The notes beneath the pieces are model-generated. The model searched no databases, was not told the origin of the DNA, and saw only the letters and a list, made by a program, of their open reading frames with translations. Positions 8,395 to 15,530 of a stretch of DNA of 64,000 bases are shown here, one piece after another (position 1 is the first letter of the stretch; every line of letters begins with the position of its first letter). Source of the DNA: Streptomyces termitum (lineage in GTDB: Bacteria; Actinomycetota; Actinomycetes; Streptomycetales; Streptomycetaceae); NCBI RefSeq assembly GCF_014650175.1, contig NZ_BMUL01000019.1, forward strand, positions 62,001-126,000, read 5' to 3'. The translations under genes were made by a program, and so were the position numbers.

Positions 8395-8480
8395 TGACGG
8401 TCCGTCATGCTAGGGCGGCGGAAGGCGCGTTGCCCAGAGAGACGCGGGTCCCGATCGAAAGAATCTGATGTACCGTCAGA
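8395..8480. promoter_or_regulatory. Two inverted copies of a TetR-type operator in a divergent fad promoter
   Basis: TGACGGTCCGTCA at 8395-8407 lies 18 bases upstream of the acyl-CoA dehydrogenase start. A second site, 8464-8480, has TCTGA and TCAGA arms and ends just before the thiolase ATG. Read on the opposite strand the second site gives TCTGACGGTACATCA, against TCTGACGGTCCGTCA for the first. The two share 13 of 15 bases and face each other, so one regulator probably controls both genes. Which regulator is unknown. Confidence 0.6.
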
Positions 8481-8483
8481 TCT

Positions 8484-9662
8484 ATGACCGTCCACGGCAC
8501 CACCCCGCCCCCGCCCGCCCGGCGCCGGGTCGCCGTCGCCGGCGTCGCGCTCTCCGACTGCGGCCGGGTCGACGAGGCCACCCCGTACGCGCTGCACGCC
8601 CAGGCCGCCCGCCGGGCCCTCGCGGACAGCGGCCTCGACCGCTCCCTGATCGACGGCCTCGCCTCCGCCGGACTCGGCACCCTGGCCCCCGTCGAGGTCG
8701 CCGAGTACCTCGGCCTGCGCCCCACCTGGACCGACTCCACCGCCGTCGGCGGCGCCACCTGGGAGGTGATGGCCGCGCACGCCGCCGACGCCATCGCCGC
8801 CGGGCACGCCAACGCGGTGCTGCTGGTGTACGGCTCCACCGCGCGCGCCGACATCAGGGCCCGGCGCCGCACCTCCAACCTCTCCTTCGGCGCGCGCGGC
8901 CCGCTCCAGTTCGAGGTCCCCCACGGCCACACCCTGGTCGCCAAGTACGCGATGGCCGCCCGCCGCCACATGCACGAGTACGGCACCACCCTGGAGCAGC
9001 TCGCGGAGGTCGCCGTCCGGGCCCGCGCGCACGCCGCCCTCAATCCCGAGGCCATGTTCCGCACGCCGGTCACCGTCGACGAGGTCCTCTCCGGGCCGAT
9101 GATCGCCGACCCCTTCACCAAGCTGCACTGCTGCATCCGCAGCGACGGCGGCTGCGCGGTGCTGCTGGTGGCGGAGGAGTACGTGCCGGACACCCGCAAG
9201 GCGCCGGTCTGGGTGCTGGGCACCGGCGAGCACGTCTCGCACACCACGATGTCCGAGTGGGAGGACTTCACGGTCTCCCCCGCCGCCGTCAGCGGCCGGC
9301 TCGCCTTCGAGCGCGCCGGGCTGACCCCGGCCGACGTGGACGTCGCCGAGATCTACGACGCCTTCACCTACATGACCCTGGTCACCCTGGAGGACCTGGG
9401 CTTCTGCGCCAAGGGCGAGGGCGGGGCGTACTTCGCGGAGAAGGACGCGGTGCCGGTCAACACCGACGGCGGCGGGCTCTCCGCCTGCCATCCCGGCATG
9501 CGCGGCCTCTTCCTGCTGGTCGAGGCGGTCCGCCAGCTACGCGGCGAGGCCCCCGGCCTCCAGGTCCGCCGCCCGGACGGCGGCCTCCCCGAGGTGGCCC
9601 TGGCCTCCGGCACCGGCGGCTGGTTCTGCTCCTCCGGCACGGTCCTCCTCGGCCGCACCTGA
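8484..9662 (+). CDS. Thiolase-fold lipid-transfer protein (Ltp/SCP-x-like acetyl-CoA acetyltransferase homologue)
   Basis: The 392-residue protein starts at an ATG inside or next to an operator. It has the thiolase fold: RRRVAVAGVALSDCGRV at the N-terminus, AAHAADAIAAGHANAVLLVYGS around the nucleophile region, and the C-terminal AEIYDAFTYMTLVTLEDLGFCAKGEGG with NTDGGGLSACHPG. The usual Cys nucleophile position is occupied by other residues and the C-terminal part resembles Ltp2-type aldolases/thiolases that shorten side chains, as with steroid degradation. It is divergent from an acyl-CoA dehydrogenase gene. Ltp2 aldolases act with a DUF35 partner, which I do not see nearby. Confidence 0.75.
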   Translation: MTVHGTTPPPPARRRVAVAGVALSDCGRVDEATPYALHAQAARRALADSGLDRSLIDGLASAGLGTLAPVEVAEYLGLRPTWTDSTAVGGATWEVMAAHAADAIAAGHANAVLLVYGSTARADIRARRRTSNLSFGARGPLQFEVPHGHTLVAKYAMAARRHMHEYGTTLEQLAEVAVRARAHAALNPEAMFRTPVTVDEVLSGPMIADPFTKLHCCIRSDGGCAVLLVAEEYVPDTRKAPVWVLGTGEHVSHTTMSEWEDFTVSPAAVSGRLAFERAGLTPADVDVAEIYDAFTYMTLVTLEDLGFCAKGEGGAYFAEKDAVPVNTDGGGLSACHPGMRGLFLLVEAVRQLRGEAPGLQVRRPDGGLPEVALASGTGGWFCSSGTVLLGRT

Positions 9663-9918
9663 GACCGCCCGCGCCTGCCCCCGTACGAGGAAGCGGCGTC
9701 CGGCACCGCCCGCCCCGGCCCGGACACCCCCGCCCGCCTGCCCCGCCCCCGGCCCGGGCGTTCCCGCCCGGCCGGCCCCGGCCGCACCCGGCCCGCCCGC
9801 GCCGCCCCGGGGCGCACCGCACCCACCCGGCCGCGCCGGAAACGGACACGCCCACCCGCGCCCGCCCGCGCCGCCCCGCCCGCCCGCCCCCGGAACCGGC
9901 ACCCCCTAGGCTCGCCCC

Positions 9919-10584
9919 ATGAGTGACTTCCACGAGGTCCTGCGCGGGCTGCGGGTCTGGGACACCGAGCTGCCCGCGTTCGATCCGGCGACCGCGCCCG
10001 GGGACCCGCTGCCGCTGTTTCGCGCGTGGTTCCTCGACGCGGTGGCGGCCGGGCAGGCCGAGCCGCACACGCCCTCGCTCGCGACGGCGGGGGCGGACGG
10101 CCGGCCGGACGTCCGCACGGTGATGCTGCACGACGCGGACGACCGGGGCTGGCACTTCGCCTCGCACGCCACCAGCGCGAAGGGCCGTCAGCTCGCGGCC
10201 CGGCCGGAGGCGGCACTCGGCTTCTACTGGCCGGTGCGGGGCCGCCAGGTCCGGGTGCGCGGCCGGGTCGTGACCGCGAGCCGCGCGGAGGCGTACGCGG
10301 ATCTGCACGCCCGCACCACCGGCGCGCTCGCCGCCGCGCTGACCGGCCGCCAGAGCGAGGTCCTGGACTCCCCCGCGACCCTGGCGGGGGCGAGCGAGGC
10401 GGCCTGGGCGCGGGCCGGGGCCGAGCCGGACGCGGACGTGCCGACCTGGACGCTGTACGTGGTGGAGCCGGACGAGGTGGAGTTCTTCCAGGGCGACGCC
10501 CGCCGCCGCCACGTCCGCCTCCGCTACCGCCGCCCCCGGGAGGACGGCGACACCTCCTGGGTCCGCGAACTCCTCTGGCCCTGA
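9919..10584 (+). CDS. Pyridoxamine 5'-phosphate oxidase family protein (PdxH-like)
   Basis: A 221-residue split-barrel flavoprotein. The sequence DPLPLFRAWFLDAVAAGQAEPH, then PDVRTVMLHDADDRGWHFASHATSAKGRQL, matches the FMN-binding core of PNPOx, and the C-terminal RLRYRRP with ELLWP resembles the PNPOx dimerisation domain. PdxH oxidises pyridoxine or pyridoxamine phosphate to PLP. Whether this copy makes PLP or is a paralogue cannot be decided. The 256 bases before it (9663-9918) are an extreme C-rich spacer in which I see no gene. It is convergent with the acyl-CoA ligase gene, 19 bases apart. Confidence 0.75.
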   Translation: MSDFHEVLRGLRVWDTELPAFDPATAPGDPLPLFRAWFLDAVAAGQAEPHTPSLATAGADGRPDVRTVMLHDADDRGWHFASHATSAKGRQLAARPEAALGFYWPVRGRQVRVRGRVVTASRAEAYADLHARTTGALAAALTGRQSEVLDSPATLAGASEAAWARAGAEPDADVPTWTLYVVEPDEVEFFQGDARRRHVRLRYRRPREDGDTSWVRELLWP

Positions 10585-10603
10585 CGCCTGTTCGGCTGTT
10601 CGG

Positions 10604-12454
10604 CTATTCGGCGTACGCCCCGTACATCTCGTCGATCTCCCGGGCGTAGTCCCGCAGCACCGCGCGCCGCCGGAGCTTCAGGGACGGCGTGAGGTGGCCG
10701 GAGGATTCGGTGAAGCCGGTGGTGAGGACGCGGAAGGCGCGGATCGACTCGGCGCGGGAGACGAGCCGGTTGGCGTCGTCGACGGCCTTCTGGACGACGG
10801 CGAGGAGTTCGCGGTCGCGGGTCAGTTCCCACAGTGCCAGGTGGTCCTTCTGCCGCATCCGCCGCCAGTGGGCGAGGCCCTCGTGGTCGAGGGTGACGAG
10901 GGCGGAGACGTACGGCCGGTCGTCGCCGACCACCATGCACTGGGCGACCAGCGGGTGGGCCCGCAGCCGGTCCTCCAGCGGCCCGGGGGCGACGTTCTTC
11001 CCGGCGGAGGTGACGAGGAGGTCCTTCTTGCGGCCGGTGATGGTGAGGTAGCCGTCGTCGTCGAGGGAGCCGAGGTCGCCGGTGGGGAACCAGCCGCCGT
11101 CGGTGTACGGGACGGAGGCGCCGCGCGCGCCGTCCCAGTAGCCGGCGAAGACGTGCGGGCCGGCGAGCCAGACCTCGCCGTCGTCGGCGACGCGGACGGC
11201 GGTGCCGGGCAGCGGCAGGCCGACGGTGCCGGTGCGCGGGGCGAGCGGCGGGGTGACGGTGGCGGCGGCGGTGGTCTCCGTCAGGCCGTACCCCTCGAAG
11301 ACCTCGACGCCCGCGCCGCGGAAGAACTCGGCGAGCCGGACGCCCAGCGGGGAGCCGCCGCAGATGACGTACCGCACCCGGCCGCCGAGGGCGGCCCGGA
11401 TCCGGCGGTAGACGAGCGGGTCGTAGAGGGCGCGGGCGGCCCGCACGGAGAGCGAGGGGTCTCCGGTCCGGCCGAAGCGGCGGGCGGTGCGGGCGGCCCG
11501 GTCGAAGGCGGCGCCCTTCCCGGCGCGTTCGGCGGTGGCGCGGGCCCGGTCGTAGACCTTCTCCATGACGTGGGGGATGGCGAGGAGGAAGGTGGGGCGG
11601 AAGGCGGCGAGGTCGTCGAGGAGGGCGTCGCCCTCGACGGCGGGGGCGTGGCCGACGCGGACCCGGGCCCGGACGCAGCCGATGGAGACCATCCGGCCGA
11701 AGACGTGCGAGAGGGGCAGGAAGAGGAGGGTGGAGGGGGGTTCGCCGCCCTCGGGGGCGAAGACGGGGTGGAGGAGCTTGACCGCGTTGTCGACCTCGGC
11801 GAAGAAGTTGGCGTGGGTGAGGGCGCAGCCCTTGGGGCGGCCGGTGGTGCCGGAGGTGTAGACGAGGGTGGCGAGGGCTTCGGGGGCGAGGAGGCCGCGG
11901 CGGGCGGTGACGGTCTCGTCGGGGACCCGCTGTCCGGCCCTGCGGAGCTGTTCGACCGCGCCGGCGTCGAGGACCCACAGGTGGGCGAGGCCGGGGACGT
12001 GGCGGCGCTCGGCGGAGAGCAGGCGGGCCTGGTCGGCGTCCTCGACGACGCAGGCGACGGCGCCGGAGTCCTGGAGGATCCAGCGGACCTGGAAGGCGGA
12101 GGAGGTGGGGTAGACGGGCACGGTGACGAGTCCGGCGGCCCAGGCGGCGAAGTCGAGGAGGGTGAACTCGTAGGTGGTGCGGGCCATGACGGCGAGCCGG
12201 TCGCCGGGGCGCAGTCCGTGGGCGACGAGTCCCTTGGCGACGGCGTGGACGTCGGCGGCGAAGCGGGCGGCGGTGACGTCGTACCAGGTGCCGTCGGGGT
12301 TCTTGCGGGAGAAGACGGCGGCGTCGGGGTCCTGGCGGGCGTTGTCGTACGGGAGGTCGGCGAGTGAGCCGCGGGCGACGCGGGGGACGAGGGCGGGGAC
12401 GGAGACCTCGCGGACCCGGCCGTCGGCGCGGGTGAGCAGGGGGGCGGACGGCAC
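10604..12454 (-). CDS. Long-chain acyl-CoA synthetase (AMP-dependent ligase, FadD15-like)
   Basis: A 616-residue adenylate-forming enzyme read from a GTG preceded by GAGGAG. The AMP-binding P-loop-like motif LVYTSGTTGRPKGC is at about residues 192-205, the A5 motif YGLTETTAA near 385, and the A7-A8 region TGDLGSLDDDGYLTITGRKKDLLVTS near 470. It activates fatty acids to acyl-AMP and then acyl-CoA for degradation or lipid synthesis; a membrane-peripheral cytoplasmic site is usual. The candidate operator just upstream and the TetR gene before it suggest fatty-acid-responsive control. Confidence 0.9.
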   Translation of the reverse strand: MPSAPLLTRADGRVREVSVPALVPRVARGSLADLPYDNARQDPDAAVFSRKNPDGTWYDVTAARFAADVHAVAKGLVAHGLRPGDRLAVMARTTYEFTLLDFAAWAAGLVTVPVYPTSSAFQVRWILQDSGAVACVVEDADQARLLSAERRHVPGLAHLWVLDAGAVEQLRRAGQRVPDETVTARRGLLAPEALATLVYTSGTTGRPKGCALTHANFFAEVDNAVKLLHPVFAPEGGEPPSTLLFLPLSHVFGRMVSIGCVRARVRVGHAPAVEGDALLDDLAAFRPTFLLAIPHVMEKVYDRARATAERAGKGAAFDRAARTARRFGRTGDPSLSVRAARALYDPLVYRRIRAALGGRVRYVICGGSPLGVRLAEFFRGAGVEVFEGYGLTETTAAATVTPPLAPRTGTVGLPLPGTAVRVADDGEVWLAGPHVFAGYWDGARGASVPYTDGGWFPTGDLGSLDDDGYLTITGRKKDLLVTSAGKNVAPGPLEDRLRAHPLVAQCMVVGDDRPYVSALVTLDHEGLAHWRRMRQKDHLALWELTRDRELLAVVQKAVDDANRLVSRAESIRAFRVLTTGFTESSGHLTPSLKLRRRAVLRDYAREIDEMYGAYAE

Positions 12455-12568
12455 GAGTGGCTCCTCGGTCGGCGCGATGAACGAAAAAGGTCGTACGTCG
12501 TGGAGCTGAGGTGCGGAAACGCGAAGGGACCGCCGGGCGAGGACGGCGGAAACCCGTCTTGACCGGCC

Positions 12569-12596
12569 GGTAACTTTACTGGCGGTAACCTTACTG
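12569..12596. promoter_or_regulatory. Tandem operator upstream of the acyl-CoA ligase gene
   Basis: GGTAACTTTACTG (12569-12581) and GGTAACCTTACTG (12584-12596) form a 15-bp-period direct repeat. Each unit contains an inverted GTAA-N2-TTAC core, and TTAC-N5-GTAA spans the junction. It lies 115 bases upstream of the ligase start and immediately after the TetR stop. It resembles TetR-type fad operators. The adjacent TetR protein is the first candidate ligand. Confidence 0.55.
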
Positions 12597-12607
12597 TGCC
12601 GTACGGG

Positions 12608-13243
12608 TCAGCGGGGAGACCAGCGCTCGTTTTTCATGAGGTTCCCGAGGCCGGACCAGGCGAAGTTCATGAGGGTGGCCGCGGCTTCCCGGGCGGTGAC
12701 GTCCGGTGTCCCGTTGGCCCAGGTGGCGAGGGACTCGGCGGAGCCGACGAGGGCCTCGGCGAGGGCGGCGACGTCCCGGCCGACGAAGTCGGCGGGCCCG
12801 TGGGCGGCGCGCGCCGCCTCCCCGATGAGGTCCGCGACGAAGGCGGTGATCTCGTCCCGCATCCGGAACGCCTCGGTCGCGAAGGGTTCGCCCTGGGTGC
12901 GGGCGTGCCGGCTGAGCACCGCCCAGGCGTCGGGGTGCTCGGCGGCGTGCCCGAAGAAGGCGAGCAGCCCGGCCCAGAGCCGCTCGTCGGGCGGGGCGGC
13001 GGTGTCGGTGACGGCCTCCGCGACGGCGGCGAGCAGGGCGTGCGCCTCCCGCCGGATGCAGGCGGTGAAGAGGTCTTCCTTGGAGTTGAGGTACAGGTAC
13101 ACCAGGGGTTTGGACACCCCGGCGAGTTCGGCGATCTCGTCCATGGAGGCGGCCTGGTAGCCGTGCCGGGCGAAGCAGGCCACGGCGGCGTCGAGCATCT
13201 GCCGCTCCCGCACGGCCCGCGGCAGTCTCCTGGTCCCCGCCAC
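12608..13243 (-). CDS. TetR/AcrR family transcriptional regulator, probable regulator of the acyl-CoA ligase gene
   Basis: I start this 211-residue protein at a GTG at 13243 because GGAGG lies six bases before it; a longer ATG start at 13273 would add ten residues. The N-terminal HTH (RQMLDAAVACFARHGYQAASMDEIAELAGVSKPLVYLYLNSKEDLF, spanning about residues 15-60) is textbook TetR. The C-terminal domain is helical. It is codirectional with the downstream ligase gene, with the tandem operator between them. A FadR-like acyl-CoA sensor is a reasonable guess only. Confidence 0.85.
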   Translation of the reverse strand: MAGTRRLPRAVRERQMLDAAVACFARHGYQAASMDEIAELAGVSKPLVYLYLNSKEDLFTACIRREAHALLAAVAEAVTDTAAPPDERLWAGLLAFFGHAAEHPDAWAVLSRHARTQGEPFATEAFRMRDEITAFVADLIGEAARAAHGPADFVGRDVAALAEALVGSAESLATWANGTPDVTAREAAATLMNFAWSGLGNLMKNERWSPR

Positions 13244-13291
13244 GCGCACCCTCCGCCTTCCAAGATCATCCATCGGCCCCGGGAAAGCCTA

Positions 13292-13325
13292 CGTGCCCCC
13301 CGCCCGGACGGGGGCGAGGGGCACG
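13292..13325 (-). terminator. Terminator-like hairpin after the symporter gene
   Basis: CGTGCCCC (13292-13299) pairs with GGGGCACG (13318-13325) with a GC-rich inner stem, 26 bases past the symporter stop and just upstream of the TetR start. Confidence 0.5.
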
Positions 13326-13351
13326 GAGGGGCACCGGGGTGCGGGAGGGGG

Positions 13352-14686
13352 TCAGGCCGCGGCCGCGACCGCCTTCTCCTGGACGGCGGCCGGCTGCTTC
13401 TCCTCGATGGGGGAGGCGGAGGCGTTCTCGTACGCGGTCAGGTCGAGGATCTTCTCGCGGGCGGAGACGAGCACCGGGACGAGCGCCTGGCCGGCGACGT
13501 TGGTGGCGGTGCGCATCATGTCGAGGATCGGGTCGATCGCCATGAGCAGGCCGACGCCCTCCAGCGGGAGGCCCAGGGTGGAGAGGGTCAGCGTCAGCAT
13601 GACCGTCGCGCCGGTCAGACCGGCGGTGGCCGCCGAGCCGATGACCGAGACGAAGGCGATGAGCAGGTACTCCTTGATGCCGAGCTGCACGTCGAAGATC
13701 TGGGCGATGAAGATCGCGGAGATCGCCGGGTAGATCGCGGCGCAGCCGTCCATCTTGGTGGTGGCGCCGAACGGGACGGCGAAGGAGGCGTACTCCTTCG
13801 GGACGCCGAGGCGCTCGGTGACCCGCTGCGTGACCGGCATGGTGCCGACGGAGGAGCGGGAGACGAAGGCCAGCTGGATCGCGGGCCAGGCGCCCTTGAA
13901 GAACTGGACCGGGTTGAGCTTGGCGACCGTGGCGAGGAGCAGCGGGTAGACGCCGAAGAGGACCAGGGCGCAGCCGACGTAGATGTCGATGGTGAAGGTC
14001 GCGTACTGGCCGAGCAGGTCCCAGCCGTAGTTGACGATGGCGCGGCCGATGAGGCCGGCGGTGCCGATCGGGGCGAGGAGGATGACCCACCACAGCGCCT
14101 TCTGGAGGAGCTCCAGGATCGACTCGGAGAGGGTGAGGATCGGCTGGGCCTTCTCGCCGAGCTTCAGGGCGGCGATGCCGGCGACGGCGGCCATGAAGAC
14201 GATCTGGAGGACGTTCAGCTCGGTGAAGGGCGTGATGACGTCGGTCGGGACGATGCCCGTCAGGAAGTCGATCCAGCTGCCCTGGTGCTCGGGCGCCTTG
14301 CCGTCGGCCGGGGTGAGGCCGCTGCCGGAGCCGGGGCTGGTGATGAGGCCGATCGCGAGGCCGATGGCGACCGCGATCAGCGAGGTGATCATGAACCAGA
14401 CGAGGGTCTGCGCGGCCAGCCGGGCCGCGTTGTTGACCTTCCGCAGGTTGGTGATCGAGACGAGGATCGCGAAGAAGACGAGCGGGGCGACGGCCAGCTT
14501 CAGGAGCTGGATGAAGATCCCGCCGACCTGGCCGAGGGTCTCCTTCAGCCAGCCGATGTCCTGGCTGCGGGCGAGCCAGCCGAGGAGGACGCCGAGGACG
14601 AGACCGGCGACGATCTGGGCCCAGAAGGGGATCTTGGGTATCCGGGACGAGGGCTTGGCCTCGGTGGCGGACGCGGACGCGGACAC
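13352..14686 (-). CDS. Dicarboxylate/amino acid:cation (DAACS) symporter, TcyP-like
   Basis: A 444-residue membrane protein with the fold of GltPh/DctA: several N-terminal helices from IPFWAQIVAGLVLGVLLGW, hairpin loop 1 with SRSSVGTMP (about residue 275), then TKMDGCAAIYPA and TGLTGATVMLTL. I chose GTG 14686 because GGAG lies seven bases upstream; GTG 14692 is too close to it. GltP proteins carry SSSAATLP and NMDGT at the two hairpin positions. Here SRSS-G-MP and GCA-IYPA instead match what I recall of the cystine symporter TcyP. The cysteine-rich leader upstream agrees. Substrate L-cystine is therefore an inference; dicarboxylate or glutamate remains possible. Confidence 0.85.
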   Translation of the reverse strand: MSASASATEAKPSSRIPKIPFWAQIVAGLVLGVLLGWLARSQDIGWLKETLGQVGGIFIQLLKLAVAPLVFFAILVSITNLRKVNNAARLAAQTLVWFMITSLIAVAIGLAIGLITSPGSGSGLTPADGKAPEHQGSWIDFLTGIVPTDVITPFTELNVLQIVFMAAVAGIAALKLGEKAQPILTLSESILELLQKALWWVILLAPIGTAGLIGRAIVNYGWDLLGQYATFTIDIYVGCALVLFGVYPLLLATVAKLNPVQFFKGAWPAIQLAFVSRSSVGTMPVTQRVTERLGVPKEYASFAVPFGATTKMDGCAAIYPAISAIFIAQIFDVQLGIKEYLLIAFVSVIGSAATAGLTGATVMLTLTLSTLGLPLEGVGLLMAIDPILDMMRTATNVAGQALVPVLVSAREKILDLTAYENASASPIEEKQPAAVQEKAVAAAA

Positions 14687-14798
14687 GGACACACTCCACT
14701 GGTGCGTATCGGGGGGAATACGGGGGACGGGGGTGCGGCACCACGAGACGCGCGCTCGCGCGCGGGGCCGCTGCATGCTGCCGGAAGGGCGGCAGACC

Positions 14799-14909
14799 TC
14801 AGGAAGCGCGGCGACAACAGGCCGCGGACATACAGCGGCAGAGGTCGACGTGCAGGCGCGCCACGAGCGGGATGCCCGGGGCGTCGGAGAGGCGCTCTGC
14901 TGTCGTCAT
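14799..14909 (-). CDS. Cysteine-rich leader peptide (probable attenuator uORF) of the symporter gene
   Basis: An ATG at 14909 opens a 36-codon frame ending in TGA at 14799-14801. The peptide contains LHVDLCRCMSAACCRRAS: four cysteines within nine residues at its end. The phrase R-L-H-V-D-L-C-R is the hallmark of the actinobacterial leader peptides seen before sulfur-metabolism genes. In mycobacteria, leaderless poly-cysteine ORFs act as cysteine-responsive attenuators. A TAACGT -10-like box (14917-14922) with TTGAGG 18 bases upstream places the transcript start at about the ATG, so it is probably leaderless. It precedes the symporter gene by 112 bases on the same strand. Confidence 0.75.
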   Translation of the reverse strand: MTTAERLSDAPGIPLVARLHVDLCRCMSAACCRRAS

Positions 14910-14931
14910 GGCCGATACGTTAACACTTGAA

Positions 14932-14960
14932 CTTTGAGAACCTCAAAGGTGTTCTTTGAG
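14932..14960. promoter_or_regulatory. Triple CTTTGAG operator overlapping the leader-peptide promoter
   Basis: CTTTGAG (14932-14938), AAC, CTCAAAG (14942-14948) is a perfect 17-bp inverted repeat, and a third CTTTGAG is at 14954-14960. It overlaps the proposed -35 TTGAGG of the leader peptide transcript. AT-rich palindromes of this kind stand out in this genome and usually bind a repressor. The regulator is unknown. Confidence 0.55.
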
Positions 14961-14970
14961 ATCGATTACC

Positions 14971-14994
14971 GGCCAGCCCCAGCGAGGGCTGGCC
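14971..14994 (-). terminator. Secondary hairpin downstream of the DUF397 terminator
   Basis: GGCCAGCCC (14971-14979), loop CAGCGA, GGGCTGGCC (14986-14994): a perfect nine-base stem a few bases beyond the main terminator, a possible back-up that protects the symporter promoter from read-through. Confidence 0.45.
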
Positions 14995-15002
14995 GGATCG
15001 TG

Positions 15003-15042
15003 AAAAGCCCCTGGCCGGAGCGGTGGCGCTCCCGCCAGGGGC
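15003..15042 (-). terminator. Intrinsic terminator of the second DUF397 gene
   Basis: GCCCCTGGC (15007-15015) pairs with GCCAGGGGC (15034-15042), and GGAGCG pairs with CGCTCC inside around GTGG. On the minus strand the stem is followed by TTTT (15006-15003), giving a canonical Rho-independent terminator 20 bases after the DUF397 stop. Confidence 0.8.
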
Positions 15043-15061
15043 GGATGATCTGTGAGGAACC

Positions 15062-15253
15062 TTACGCAGCCCTTACGCCCCGGACGAAGGAGGCGAAGGC
15101 GCCGGCGCCGACGGTCAGGACCGGTCCGTCGGGCACCTTCGAGTCCCGGACGGGCACGATGCCGCGCGCGGCGGCGAGATTGAGGGCGACCTGAACACAT
15201 GCGCCGCCGTTGTTGCTGTACGAGGACGTGAACCACTGCGGTGAGTCGGTCAT
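15062..15253 (-). CDS. DUF397 domain protein
   Basis: A 63-residue protein starting MTDSPQWFTSSYSNNGG, with the DUF397 signature: W-F-T-S-S-Y-S, a conserved cysteine in GGACVQVA, and VPVRDSKVPDGPVLTV followed by FASFVRGV. DUF397 proteins belong to the BldB-like small-protein group and normally pair with an XRE-type partner. A longer frame to 15352 has no DUF397 sequence before this ATG. No ribosome site precedes the ATG; the T-tract of an upstream terminator ends three bases before it, which is odd. Its paralogue lies immediately upstream. Confidence 0.85.
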   Translation of the reverse strand: MTDSPQWFTSSYSNNGGACVQVALNLAAARGIVPVRDSKVPDGPVLTVGAGAFASFVRGVRAA

Positions 15254-15256
15254 GCG

Positions 15257-15302
15257 AAAAAGGCTAGGCCCCCGTCCCCTTCCGGAGAAGGGGGCGGGGG
15301 CC
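15257..15302 (-). terminator. Intrinsic terminator between the two DUF397 genes
   Basis: A 16-base stem (15267-15282 with 15287-15302, one G-T pair) closes around CGGA. On the minus strand it is followed by TTTTT (15261-15257). The tract ends three bases before the ATG of the second DUF397 gene. Confidence 0.75.
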
Positions 15303-15326
15303 GCCGCAATCAGCCATTCGAGAGGG

Positions 15327-15530
15327 TCAGACGAACATGCCGTTCTTGACACCTTCGAGGAAGGACGCGAACGCGGGGGCGCCGACGGTCACGACCGGGC
15401 CGGCCAGAACCTTCGAGTCGCGGACCGGGACGACGCCGTGCGAAGCGACGAGGTTGGCAGCGGTCTCCACGCACTGGCCACCGTTGTCGCTGTAGGAGGA
15501 CTTGAACCACTGCGGAGAGTCGGTCGTCAC
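15327..15530 (-). CDS. DUF397 domain protein paired with the XRE regulator
   Basis: A 67-residue protein with the same signature as its downstream paralogue: SPQWFKSSYSDNGGQCVE, then VPVRDSKVLAGPVVTV and FASFLEGVK. Its GTG start overlaps the stop of the XRE gene (GTGA, 15527-15530), so the two are translationally coupled. In Streptomyces such pairs (WhiJ-type regulator plus BldB-like or DUF397 protein) act together, often in development or antibiotic control; that role is known for the group, not shown here. Confidence 0.88.
   Translation of the reverse strand: MTTDSPQWFKSSYSDNGGQCVETAANLVASHGVVPVRDSKVLAGPVVTVGAPAFASFLEGVKNGMFV

Noticed and set aside
9663..9918. Possible ORFs in the C-rich spacer after the thiolase gene
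   Set aside because: Frames consist of Pro/Arg/Ala and extend from the real gene in other frames.
14686..14776. ATG 14776 as start of the symporter gene
   Set aside because: It adds 30 Arg/Trp/Cys-rich residues before the cytoplasmic start and lacks a ribosome site; the GTG with GGAG is better.
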